A stretch of 45,920 bases of DNA, taken from the NCBI GenBank assembly GCA_023409975.1, contig JAEYQO010000051.1, positions 1 through 45,920 of the forward strand. The letters are read 5' to 3'. Below, piece after piece: positions 16,212 to 24,252 of this stretch. A model generated the notes under the pieces. That model saw only the letters and a list, made by a program, of their open reading frames with translations, was not told the origin of the DNA and did no database searches. Position numbers and translations under genes: made by a program. The DNA comes from Bacteroidota bacterium (GTDB lineage Bacteria; Bacteroidota; Bacteroidia; Chitinophagales; Chitinophagaceae). Every line of letters starts with the position of its first letter. Position 1 is the stretch's first letter.

Positions 16212-17624
16212 ATGAACAATACATACACCGACCTGGTAAAACAGACTTTCGACTTCCCCCAGGAGGATTTCGACGTCCAGGAAAACTACCTCAGATTCAA
16301 TGGTCTGGATCTTAAGAAACTCATCGACAAGTACGGTACACCTTTCAAGCTCACATACCTGCCCAAGATTGGTGAACAGGTAGCAAGGGCCAAGAAGATG
16401 TTCAATGATGCTATCCGTAAGCATCGCTATGACGGCAGGTATTACTATTGTTACTGCACCAAGAGCTCCCACTTCTCCTTTATCGTTGAAGAGACCCTGA
16501 AACAGGATGTGCATATTGAGACCTCCTTCGCTTACGATATAGAGATCATCAAACAGCTCTATAAGAAGCGTAAGGTCACCAAGGATACGTTCATTATCTG
16601 TAACGGTTTCAAAACGCGTGCATACACCCGGAATATCTCCCAGCTCATTAACGCAGGTTTCAAAAACGTTATTCCGGTTCTTGATAACAAGAATGAGTTT
16701 GAAGACTACAAGAAGTCGATTCGTGCCAAAGATCCGGTCAAGATCGGTATCCGTATTGCGAGTGAAGAAGAGCCTACGTTCGATTTCTATACTTCGCGGC
16801 TTGGAATTCGCAGCAGGGATGTTCTGGAATTCTACGTCGACAAGATAAAGGGGAATGAACGTTTTCAACTGAAGATGCTTCATTTCTTCATGAATAAAGG
16901 CATCAAGGACGATATCTATTACTGGAATGAGCTGAATAAGGTCGCCAATCTGTATTGCCAGCTAAAGAAAATCTGTCCGGAGCTGGACGGGCTGAATATC
17001 GGGGGAGGCTTTCCCATTAAGCACTCGCTGGGTTTTGACTATGACTATAATTACATGGTCAATGAGATCATCTCCAATATCAAAAAGATTTGTAAAAAGA
17101 ATAAGGTACCCGTTCCAGATATTTATACCGAGTTCGGTTCGTACACGGTAGGAGAAAGTGGCGCGGTGATCTATAGTATTCTGGATGAAAAGATGCAGAA
17201 CGATCGTGAGATCTGGTACATGATCGATAGCTCTTTTATCACCACACTGCCGGATACCTGGGGGATTGGCGAGAAGTTCCTGATGTTGCCCATCAACAAA
17301 TGGGATAAGGAATACCAGGAAGTGCACCTCGGGGGCCTCACCTGCGATAGCCATGACTTCTATACCTCAGAGGAACATATCAACGCAGTATTCCTTCCCA
17401 GGCTGGACAAGGAGAAGGGTGCAGAACCTTTATATATCGGGTTCTTCCATACCGGGGCTTATCAGGACCAGCTTGCCGGGTATGGAGGCATCAAACACTG
17501 CATGATCCCATCCCCGAAACACGTGGTCGTGGAGCGGAACAAGGATGGTGAGCTGGTGGACTGGCTATACGCTAAGGAACAATCACCTCAAAGCATGCTG
17601 AAGCTCCTGGGTTACATCAAGTAA
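16212..17624 (+). CDS. speA: Arginine decarboxylase (PLP, fold type III)
   Basis: A 470-residue PLP enzyme that converts arginine to agmatine, the first step of one polyamine route. The PLP lysine is Lys84 (CYCTKSSHF). The glycine-rich phosphate loop is GGGFP (264-268). The catalytic cysteine motif CDSHD is at 378-382. The length and the Phe/Tyr-rich barrel part fit the short Bacteroidota form rather than the longer E. coli SpeA. Other alanine-racemase-fold decarboxylases (ornithine, diaminopimelate) are possible, so substrate is less certain than fold. The gene is single; it converges on hsp20 with a 31-nt gap and no clear terminator. Confidence 0.85.
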   Translation: MNNTYTDLVKQTFDFPQEDFDVQENYLRFNGLDLKKLIDKYGTPFKLTYLPKIGEQVARAKKMFNDAIRKHRYDGRYYYCYCTKSSHFSFIVEETLKQDVHIETSFAYDIEIIKQLYKKRKVTKDTFIICNGFKTRAYTRNISQLINAGFKNVIPVLDNKNEFEDYKKSIRAKDPVKIGIRIASEEEPTFDFYTSRLGIRSRDVLEFYVDKIKGNERFQLKMLHFFMNKGIKDDIYYWNELNKVANLYCQLKKICPELDGLNIGGGFPIKHSLGFDYDYNYMVNEIISNIKKICKKNKVPVPDIYTEFGSYTVGESGAVIYSILDEKMQNDREIWYMIDSSFITTLPDTWGIGEKFLMLPINKWDKEYQEVHLGGLTCDSHDFYTSEEHINAVFLPRLDKEKGAEPLYIGFFHTGAYQDQLAGYGGIKHCMIPSPKHVVVERNKDGELVDWLYAKEQSPQSMLKLLGYIK

Positions 17625-17655
17625 GCTGATTTACGCCTCATTCACCCATTAGCAG

Positions 17656-18099
17656 CTATCCCTCTATCTGTATCTGGTGTTGACCGTTCTCCTGATTGGG
17701 TTTTTTCGGTAGCTGAACGGTTAAGATACCCTCTGCATACCTTGCCTTAATCATGGCGGGATCGATCTTATTGTTAAGTTTGAAACTACGTCTGAAAGTC
17801 TCCAGCTTGTATTCCTTTCTCAGATACTTCCCCTGTTGTTCCTGATCTTCCTCCTTATGAGCATATTCGACATGCAGCACCTGATCCTCAACATGTACCC
17901 TGATATCATCCTTTTTTAATCCAGGTGCGATCAATTGCATTTCATAGTGGTCATCTCTGTCAAGGATGTTTACCGGAGCTGTAATGCTGGCGTTCCAGTT
18001 CTCATCTCCGAAATACTTCTGATAAGTCTGGTGAAATACGTCTTCAATTATACCGCCAATGGCGCTGGGCAATATGCTGGCTGATCTCCTCGTTTCCAT
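17656..18099 (-). CDS. Hsp20/alpha-crystallin small heat shock protein
   Basis: A 147-residue ATP-independent holdase that binds unfolding proteins. The alpha-crystallin domain spans about residues 38-135. It includes the MQLIAPGLKKDDIRVHVED strand pair and the family signature ARYAEGILTVQLPKK. A short C-terminal IQIEG can act as the oligomer-forming I-x-I motif. The N-terminus is the usual variable arm. It is a single gene. Two inverted repeats just upstream could be a control site. Confidence 0.93.
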   Translation of the reverse strand: METRRSASILPSAIGGIIEDVFHQTYQKYFGDENWNASITAPVNILDRDDHYEMQLIAPGLKKDDIRVHVEDQVLHVEYAHKEEDQEQQGKYLRKEYKLETFRRSFKLNNKIDPAMIKARYAEGILTVQLPKKPNQENGQHQIQIEG

Positions 18100-18124
18100 A
18101 TGAGCTACTTTGGTTCAGAAACTC

Positions 18125-18158
18125 ACTGCAAATGCAGTACCACCAGCGTAGATTACGC
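18125..18158. promoter_or_regulatory. Two inverted repeats upstream of hsp20
   Basis: ACTGCAAATGCAGT (18125-18138) is a near-perfect palindrome, and GCGTAGATTACGC (18146-18158) is a 5-3-5 inverted repeat. They lie 26-59 nt before the hsp20 start, where a repressor would act. No CIRCE element is seen. Confidence 0.35.
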
Positions 18159-18406
18159 GTTTATAAGGATCGCATTATAAATGAGATGATGTAATGAATA
18201 CCTGATTTGCTATTCCAGATACAGGTATCAATTTTGCTATTTTATTGATAAACAGGCCCGTTTTCCGCTTTACCTGGAGTAGGAATGTAGCCAGCAGGGC
18301 CTAAATGAGACAAATTTCTGCTAAATCTGAAAAAAAATTATTTCACTTTCCCAATCCTTTTTCTGATATTTGCTATGCTTACGATGGGTTAGTAAGTACA
18401 GTCCTT

Positions 18407-18440
18407 CCCGATGTACCACGTGCATCGGGATTTTTTTTTT
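18407..18440 (+). terminator. Orphan plus-strand terminator, possible small RNA 3' end
   Basis: The stem CCCGATG (18407-18413) pairs with CATCGGG (18423-18429). It extends to about 10 bp with one U-G pair and is followed by ten Ts. No plus-strand gene precedes it within 800 nt: hsp20 and the reductase are both on the minus strand. The rest of the 339-nt gap holds only the hsp20 upstream region and a box-like GATATTTG at 18365-18372. Confidence 0.6.
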
Positions 18441-19314
18441 ACCTCCCTTTGGTCAGTTGGCTCATATAGCTATCCACCGTACTGAAAAGAAAATCCGGGT
18501 ATTCGCTGCTAAACTTGTGCTTGATGAAGCCGCCCATTAACGGTCTGGGCGCAGGTTGTTTCAACTCGCTGGTCAGTAAAGGCATCAGATCGAAATCCGC
18601 ATTGGGAAAATAACTTAATACCCGGAGCGCCAGTTCCACCCGGTTCATGAAATCTGTACTACATATGTGATAGATGCCCTGCTTTCCATCCTGCAGCAGC
18701 ACATACATGGCTCTGGCAATGTCGAGGGCATTGGTAGGAGTTGCATACTGATCTACAGGCAACTTAAGGGTCAGCTTTTGTCCCTCTCTGCATTGACTCA
18801 CTATTCTGGAGATGAAGTTTTTACCCCTTACTTCATCGCCATATACATTTGTTACCCTCAGCACCAGCGTTCCGGCTCTTTCGAGTGCCAGTTGTTCAGC
18901 TTCCAGCTTGTGACGGGCATATACGCTTAGAGGATTGACGGGATCATCTTCCCTGTAAGGACCGTCGATACCATCAAAAACATAGTCAGTAGACAGGTAG
19001 ACAAATTTTGATCCGCACCGAGCGGCGGCTTCCAGTAGATTTTTAGTGCTTTGGACAGTTTTCTGATAGCTCTCCTCCTCATGATCCTCGCAGTAATCGA
19101 CATGGGTGAGTGCTCCACAGTGGACGATCACATCGGGTCCGTAATTCTCCAGCTGAAAGTTTGCGGGATTTTCCGGCTCCAGTGTATTAAAAAATACCGT
19201 TTCATCTGTGGCAAAGGAAAGATGGGATCCTTTCACATTCCATCCCTGTTCACGGAAATGATTCATGCAATTACCACCAACGAGTCCGGAAGCTCCGGCT
19301 ATAAAAACCTTCAT
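18439..19314 (-). CDS. RmlD-like NAD(P)-dependent sugar nucleotide reductase
   Basis: A 291-residue extended short-chain dehydrogenase of the RmlD (dTDP-4-dehydrorhamnose reductase) type. The nucleotide-binding GASGLVG motif is at 7-13. Catalytic sequences STDYVFDG and YARHK (Tyr and Lys of the triad) are present. The C-terminal half is the substrate-binding lobe. It could act in synthesis of a deoxysugar or as a related oxidoreductase; there are no other rhamnose genes in the window to decide this. Its stop lies within the T-run of a plus-strand terminator. Confidence 0.82.
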   Translation of the reverse strand: MKVFIAGASGLVGGNCMNHFREQGWNVKGSHLSFATDETVFFNTLEPENPANFQLENYGPDVIVHCGALTHVDYCEDHEEESYQKTVQSTKNLLEAAARCGSKFVYLSTDYVFDGIDGPYREDDPVNPLSVYARHKLEAEQLALERAGTLVLRVTNVYGDEVRGKNFISRIVSQCREGQKLTLKLPVDQYATPTNALDIARAMYVLLQDGKQGIYHICSTDFMNRVELALRVLSYFPNADFDLMPLLTSELKQPAPRPLMGGFIKHKFSSEYPDFLFSTVDSYMSQLTKGR

Positions 19315-19340
19315 AGAACTAAATTGTGCGCGAAATTAAA

Positions 19341-19369
19341 AAAGCCATCCTTCAGAACGAAGGATGGCC
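19341..19369 (-). terminator. Terminator of the alpha-oxoamine synthase gene
   Basis: GCCATCCTTC (19344-19353) pairs with GAAGGATGGC (19359-19368) around a 5-nt loop. An A-run to its left gives the U-run of the minus-strand transcript. Confidence 0.85.
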
Positions 19370-19390
19370 CAAAATAATCAGTTGGCTTGC

Positions 19391-20644
19391 CTAAACGGCC
19401 GCTGCTGAAAGTGTTGGCATCTCCTGCGGATACTCTTTGTTTACCAGTTTGTCACGAACCGTAGAAAAAGCAGCAAGTGTTTCATCGATATCAGCATCTG
19501 TATGTGCCGCTGTGGGGATCAGTCTGAGAATGATCTGCCCTTTTGGAATCACCGGATACACGACAACAGAACAGAATATATTGTAGTTTTCTCTGAGGTC
19601 GAATACAAGCTGGGTGGCATCAAACAACCCTCCCTTCATGAATACGGGTGTAACCGGAGTATTGGTGGTTCCGATTTCAAAGCCTTTTTCCCTGAGTCCT
19701 GACTGCAGACGGTTGACATTGTGCCAGAGTTTTTGTTTAAGTTCAGGACGGGTACGCAGCAATTCCAGGCGTTTGATATTACCTATGACGATAGGCATCG
19801 GAAGTGATTTTGCAAATACCTGAGAACGCATATTATATCGCAAAAATTTCAGGATCTGCTTATCCCCCGCGAGAAATCCACCGATGCTGGCCATGGATTT
19901 TGCAAAGGTTGAGAAGTAGACATCGATCTGTTCAGTACAATTCTGCTCTTCGCCAATACCAGCACCTGACTTACCCATTGTACCAAAGCCATGCGCATCG
20001 TCCACAAAAAGTCTGAATTCATACTTTGACTTCAACGCAGCGATCTCTGCCACACGTCCCTGGTTGCCACTCATACCAAAAACACCTTCTGTGATTACGA
20101 GAATGCCACCGCCAGTCTGGGCAGTCATCTCCGTTGCTCTTTGAAGCTGCTTCTCACAATCGGCTACGTCATTATGCTTGAATACATAACGGTGGCCGGG
20201 ATGCATGCGCAGACCATCGATAATACAGGCATGTGATTCAGCATCATAAACGATAACATCACGGCGGTTGCAAAGACTGTCAATAGCCGATACCATACCC
20301 TGGTATCCATAGTTCACCAGCATGGCATCTTCCTTTCCAATGAATGCGGCCAATTCTTTTTCAAGGTGCTCATGATGGTCTGAGTTACCACTCATCATAC
20401 GTGCTCCCATTGGGTAGGCTAATCCATATTGGGCCGCGGCCTCAGCATCTGCTTTGCGTACTTCGGGGTGATTGGCGAGGCCAAGATAGTTATTGAGGCT
20501 CCAGATAATGCGCTCCTTGCCCTGGAACATCATCCTGTTCCCGATTTCTCCTTCCAGCTTTGGAAAGGCAAAATAGCCTGGGGCTTTTTCGGCGTAATCT
20601 CCTATCGGTCCTAATTTCGATTCAAATTTGGCGAATAAATCCAT
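19391..20644 (-). CDS. Alpha-oxoamine synthase (serine palmitoyltransferase / cysteate acyltransferase-like)
   Basis: A 417-residue PLP enzyme of fold type I that condenses an amino acid with an acyl-CoA and releases CO2. The family includes KBL, BioF and serine palmitoyltransferase. The PLP lysine sits in STFAKSMAS (Lys249 from this start). Other sites are the DDAHGFG cofactor motif and the GARMMSGN loop. The typical MDLFAKF start at 20644 is preferred over a TTG eight codons upstream. In this phylum the best guess is the first enzyme of sphingolipid, or of sulfonolipid (capnine), synthesis. No biotin or threonine-degradation genes are nearby to support BioF or KBL. Confidence 0.8.
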   Translation of the reverse strand: MDLFAKFESKLGPIGDYAEKAPGYFAFPKLEGEIGNRMMFQGKERIIWSLNNYLGLANHPEVRKADAEAAAQYGLAYPMGARMMSGNSDHHEHLEKELAAFIGKEDAMLVNYGYQGMVSAIDSLCNRRDVIVYDAESHACIIDGLRMHPGHRYVFKHNDVADCEKQLQRATEMTAQTGGGILVITEGVFGMSGNQGRVAEIAALKSKYEFRLFVDDAHGFGTMGKSGAGIGEEQNCTEQIDVYFSTFAKSMASIGGFLAGDKQILKFLRYNMRSQVFAKSLPMPIVIGNIKRLELLRTRPELKQKLWHNVNRLQSGLREKGFEIGTTNTPVTPVFMKGGLFDATQLVFDLRENYNIFCSVVVYPVIPKGQIILRLIPTAAHTDADIDETLAAFSTVRDKLVNKEYPQEMPTLSAAAV

Positions 20645-20809
20645 ATGGTACGGCTGCTTGGTTTTCAATATAATTAATGCGCGAAATTATGAAAAACACA
20701 GGTCTTTTATTTCAGAGCCTTACTCCACAGTGCTTTCAGGCTGGGGATTGACCCGCGATCTGCTGCCCGATGAGCAGGTTAGTTCCTCGTAACAGAAACA
20801 CTCAACGCC

Positions 20810-20817
20810 TATCTTTG
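20810..20817 (+). promoter_or_regulatory. TAnnTTTG box of the phosphatase gene
   Basis: TATCTTTG ends 17 nt before the ATG of the PafA-like gene. No clear upstream TTG element is found. Confidence 0.5.
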
Positions 20818-20834
20818 TTTTTCAAGTAGTTATC

Positions 20835-22481
20835 ATGGTACGAATTCTGGCTTGTTTCCTCTTTGCATTTTTGGCAAACCTCTCCGCTGACGGACAGTCC
20901 CTGAAAAGACCCAGGCTCGTTGTGGGAATCGTCGTTGACCAGATGCGACAGGATTACTTATACAGGTTCTACGATCGGTATTCGGAAAACGGTTTTAAGC
21001 GTCTTTTGAAAGGGGGATTCCAGTGTGAGCAGACCTATATCAACTATCTGCCAGCCTATACTGCCCCGGGACATGCCTGTATCTATACCGGGACGGTTCC
21101 TGCTGTTCATGGCATCGCAGGCAACGACTGGATCGACATTTATTCAGGAAAACGGTGGTACTGCGTGGAAGATACCAGTGTGACTCCGGTAGAGTGTAGT
21201 ATGGCCGCGGGCAGAATGAGTCCATCAAGCCTGAGAACTACCACTATTACGGATGAGTTGATGCTGGCAACGCGCGCGCGCTCCAGGGTTGTGGGTATTG
21301 CGCTTAAGGACAGAGGTAGTATCCTTCCTGCCGGACATTTGGGTAAAGCCTACTGGTTTGATGACAGCACAGGAAATTTTATCACAAGCAGCTATTATGC
21401 CGATGCGCTGCCATCCTGGTTAAAGAGTTTTAATGGAAGAAGGCTGACGGATTCCCTGTTATCGCAACCCTGGAATACTTTGTATCCTGCTGGTACCTAT
21501 GTACAAAGCCTGCCGGACGACAATCCCTATGAAGGCAGGTTTGACAAGTCAAAACCTCCTGTGTTCCCCCACCATCCGGGTAAAGGAAAGAGTTATGGTA
21601 ATATCCGACGCCTGCCAGCGGGTAATACCCTTACACTGGAAGCTGCCAAAGCAGCACTTACAGGCGAACAGATGGGCAAAGGCAGGTTTCCGGACTTTCT
21701 TTGCGTAAGTCTTTCCAGCACGGACTATATCGGGCACCAATTTACACCTGAATCTATCGAGATTGAAGATATGTATCTGCGACTGGATCAGGAGCTGGCA
21801 GAGTTTTTCCATTTCCTCGACCGGCATGCTGGAAAAGGCAATTATCTCCTGTTCCTGACTGCTGATCACGGGGGCGCACATAATGCGAAGTACCTTCAGG
21901 ATATAGGAATACCCGCAGGCAATATTGGTAATGATCACTTGAATGAGCTGGTAACAGGAGCTACCCGGAAGGCCCTTGATCAATTACAGGTCCGGGAGAT
22001 CCAAACGGGTGGCCTTATTAAAGGAGTGGAGAATTATCAGATTTTTTTGAACAAAGAAGGGATCCGCGATGCGCATTTGGATGAAGCCAGATTCAGAAAT
22101 GCTTTGAAGAAAGCCCTGAGCGATATACCGGAAATGGCCTGGGTACTTGATATGGAAGCGGTAGCATCCACCCCAATGCCGGCCATTATTAAAGAAAAGG
22201 CTGTGAATGGGTACTATCATCACCGGAGTGGTGATCTGCTGATGATATTTCAGCCAGGTTATTACAATGGATATGACGCCACCGGAACCACGCACGGAAC
22301 CTGGCATCCCTACGATACGAGAATCCCGCTGCTCTGGTATGGATGGGGTATTCAGCCAGGTCGGCTCAACAGGAAAGTGCACATGGAAGATATTGCACCA
22401 ACAATCGCAACACTTCTCGGCATTCAGGTGCCCAACGGTTGTACCGGCAATGTGATTACTGAACTGACTGACGGGCAGTGA
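20835..22481 (+). CDS. PafA-type alkaline phosphatase (secreted)
   Basis: A 548-residue alkaline phosphatase superfamily monoesterase. A signal peptide (1-20) directs it to the periplasm. Metal and active-site motifs follow the PafA layout: Asp35 (IVVDQM), the nucleophile Thr76 in YTAPGHA, TADHGGAH for zinc ligands, and GTHGTWHPYD near the end. PafA enzymes are common in Bacteroidota and release phosphate from many monoesters in a calcium-independent, zinc-dependent way. It carries its own promoter box. Its 3' end overlaps the convergent NlpC/P60 gene by 26 nt. Confidence 0.9.
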   Translation: MVRILACFLFAFLANLSADGQSLKRPRLVVGIVVDQMRQDYLYRFYDRYSENGFKRLLKGGFQCEQTYINYLPAYTAPGHACIYTGTVPAVHGIAGNDWIDIYSGKRWYCVEDTSVTPVECSMAAGRMSPSSLRTTTITDELMLATRARSRVVGIALKDRGSILPAGHLGKAYWFDDSTGNFITSSYYADALPSWLKSFNGRRLTDSLLSQPWNTLYPAGTYVQSLPDDNPYEGRFDKSKPPVFPHHPGKGKSYGNIRRLPAGNTLTLEAAKAALTGEQMGKGRFPDFLCVSLSSTDYIGHQFTPESIEIEDMYLRLDQELAEFFHFLDRHAGKGNYLLFLTADHGGAHNAKYLQDIGIPAGNIGNDHLNELVTGATRKALDQLQVREIQTGGLIKGVENYQIFLNKEGIRDAHLDEARFRNALKKALSDIPEMAWVLDMEAVASTPMPAIIKEKAVNGYYHHRSGDLLMIFQPGYYNGYDATGTTHGTWHPYDTRIPLLWYGWGIQPGRLNRKVHMEDIAPTIATLLGIQVPNGCTGNVITELTDGQ

Positions 22482-23151
22482 TCTCGTAAGTCTTTCTGCC
22501 CACACGACCCGCACCGACATAATACCGCGACCAGTAGGTATCGTTCAGGTTGCTAATGACAACTCCCTGTGAGGTAGAAGCATGAACGAAGTAGTTGTTG
22601 TGAAGATAGACGCCGACGTGTGAGATTCTTTTGCCTCTTTTGAAGAACACCAGATCGCCTTCCGATAAGCTATCAGAAGCAGTGATCAGTTCGCAGTCCT
22701 TAAACTGCTCCCGCGCACTTCTGTACAGATCCAGACAAAACACCTGTTCATATAGCCGTTGTGCAAAGGCTGAACAGTCGATTCCCTCTTTGTCATTGCC
22801 ACCAAAACGATACTTCACACCATACCAGTCCTCTATGAAATGATAAAGACTGAAATTGGTCAGCATCTGGGGTGTCACATTAAGCAGGGATGCGTACTTC
22901 AGCTGTAGCTCATGAAGGAATTCTTCTCCTGACTTAGTCAGATTTTTTGCAGGAGGTGTGTTTTTGATCTTGAAGCTACTACTGTTGTTGTTGAGCGTGA
23001 TGTCCTCAAGAAACTGAGGGTCACTGGAATTTTTGCTCCGTTCAGTAGGCGTAGCGGCAAATTGGCGGGGACTGCTGCAGGAACTTCCAAACATCATTCC
23101 TACTAAAAAAAGCCCCGTAATTGTTTTCGGTAAAACTGTTCTCATCTCCAT
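22456..23151 (-). CDS. NlpC/P60 (C40) peptidase, lipoprotein
   Basis: A 231-residue murein endopeptidase-type protein. The signal peptide ends with a lipobox (GSSC, Cys25). A linker rich in Asn and Ser precedes the C40 domain (about 100-220). The catalytic residues are Cys126 (GIDCSAF), His178 (SHVGVY) and His190 (FVHAS). It probably cuts peptide cross-links in peptidoglycan at the outer membrane face. A TATCTTTG promoter box lies on the minus strand at 23190-23183. Two ATGs (23151, 23145) compete for the start. Confidence 0.9.
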   Translation of the reverse strand: MEMRTVLPKTITGLFLVGMMFGSSCSSPRQFAATPTERSKNSSDPQFLEDITLNNNSSSFKIKNTPPAKNLTKSGEEFLHELQLKYASLLNVTPQMLTNFSLYHFIEDWYGVKYRFGGNDKEGIDCSAFAQRLYEQVFCLDLYRSAREQFKDCELITASDSLSEGDLVFFKRGKRISHVGVYLHNNYFVHASTSQGVVISNLNDTYWSRYYVGAGRVGRKTYEITARQSVQ

Positions 23152-23182
23152 CTCATTGAGAATTACCTATATACGATAAAGA

Positions 23183-23190
23183 CAAAGATA
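23183..23190 (-). promoter_or_regulatory. TAnnTTTG box of the C40 peptidase gene
   Basis: TATCTTTG is read on the minus strand, 31 nt before the ATG. Confidence 0.5.
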
Positions 23191-23271
23191 ACAGAATTGT
23201 TGAGATAGCGGTAGAGCATTACAAGTCTTTTCCAGACGGAATATCCCCCTTTCGGCATTATACAATTTGCA

Positions 23272-23279
23272 TAGTTTTG
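23272..23279 (+). promoter_or_regulatory. TAnnTTTG box of the ABC exporter operon
   Basis: TAGTTTTG lies 24 nt before the ATG of the ATPase gene, with TTTC about 19 nt upstream. Confidence 0.45.
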
Positions 23280-23303
23280 CTATTATCAGTATTTATGTAG
23301 AAC

Positions 23304-24233
23304 ATGCATTTACTAGAACTAAGGAATATCAAAAAATACTATGCTACCCAGAAAGCGGTAGACGATATCAGCTGTGTCATTCGCCAGGGAAGCATTTTTG
23401 GCCTTTTAGGTCCGAACGGGGCAGGTAAAACCACACTCCTCCGGATGATCACAGGCATCTTTTACCAGGATAGCGGAGAGATACTGTTCGAAGGGCGTCC
23501 GTTTGAACCATCAAAAGATGTTTCTCTGATTGGGTATATGCCTGAGGAAAAGGGTCTGTACAAAAAGATGAAGGTGGGGGAGCAGGCCATGTACTTTGCA
23601 CAATTGAAGGGACTCTCCTATGCCGAGGCAGCAGAGCAGGTGCGTTACTGGTTTACCAGGCTGGAAATGCAGAGCTGGTGGAACAAAAAAGTGGAAGACC
23701 TGAGTAAGGGAATGCACCAGAAGCTGCAATTTATCATCACGGTCCTGCACAAGCCTAAACTGATCATACTCGATGAACCTTTTTCTGGACTGGATCCGCT
23801 GAATGCCAACATCATTAAAGATGAGATTTTTCGCCTGGCCAGGGAGGGTAGCACGATCATCTTCTCGACACACAGAATGGAGCAGGTGGAGGAAATCTGT
23901 GATCATATCATACTCGTAAACAAGGGGAGAAAGATCCTGGATGGCTCTGTTGCTGATGTGAAACAACAATACAAGGAGCATATCTTCAGACTGGAGCTGG
24001 AATCTGAACTGGAAGTAGCACTTGAATCACCGGCATTTGACGTGGTTGCCAGCCAGGGCAGTCGTTATAAGATCAAACTCAGGGACGGATACAACCAGAA
24101 TCAACTGCTGTCACATTTTATAGATCAGGGCGCGATGATCGTCTCGTTCAATGAAATACTGCCTTCGCTGAATGATATCTTCATTCGTTTGGTGGAGAGC
24201 ACCCCTGCCAGCAGACAATTCGAAAAAGTATAG
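23304..24233 (+). CDS. ABC transporter ATP-binding protein (NatA-like)
   Basis: A 309-residue ATPase that powers the permease encoded next. The Walker A motif is GPNGAGKTT (36-44), the signature LSKGM (133-137), Walker B LIILDE (153-158) and the H-loop His190 (FSTHRM). Residues from about 220 form the DUF4162-like extension found in Na+ exporters and similar ABC-2 systems. The permease starts 19 nt later, so the two form an operon. NatAB-type sodium or antibiotic export is a guess from domain layout. Confidence 0.92.
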   Translation: MHLLELRNIKKYYATQKAVDDISCVIRQGSIFGLLGPNGAGKTTLLRMITGIFYQDSGEILFEGRPFEPSKDVSLIGYMPEEKGLYKKMKVGEQAMYFAQLKGLSYAEAAEQVRYWFTRLEMQSWWNKKVEDLSKGMHQKLQFIITVLHKPKLIILDEPFSGLDPLNANIIKDEIFRLAREGSTIIFSTHRMEQVEEICDHIILVNKGRKILDGSVADVKQQYKEHIFRLELESELEVALESPAFDVVASQGSRYKIKLRDGYNQNQLLSHFIDQGAMIVSFNEILPSLNDIFIRLVESTPASRQFEKV

Positions 24234-24252
24234 TCCTTCTCAAGATAATCAT

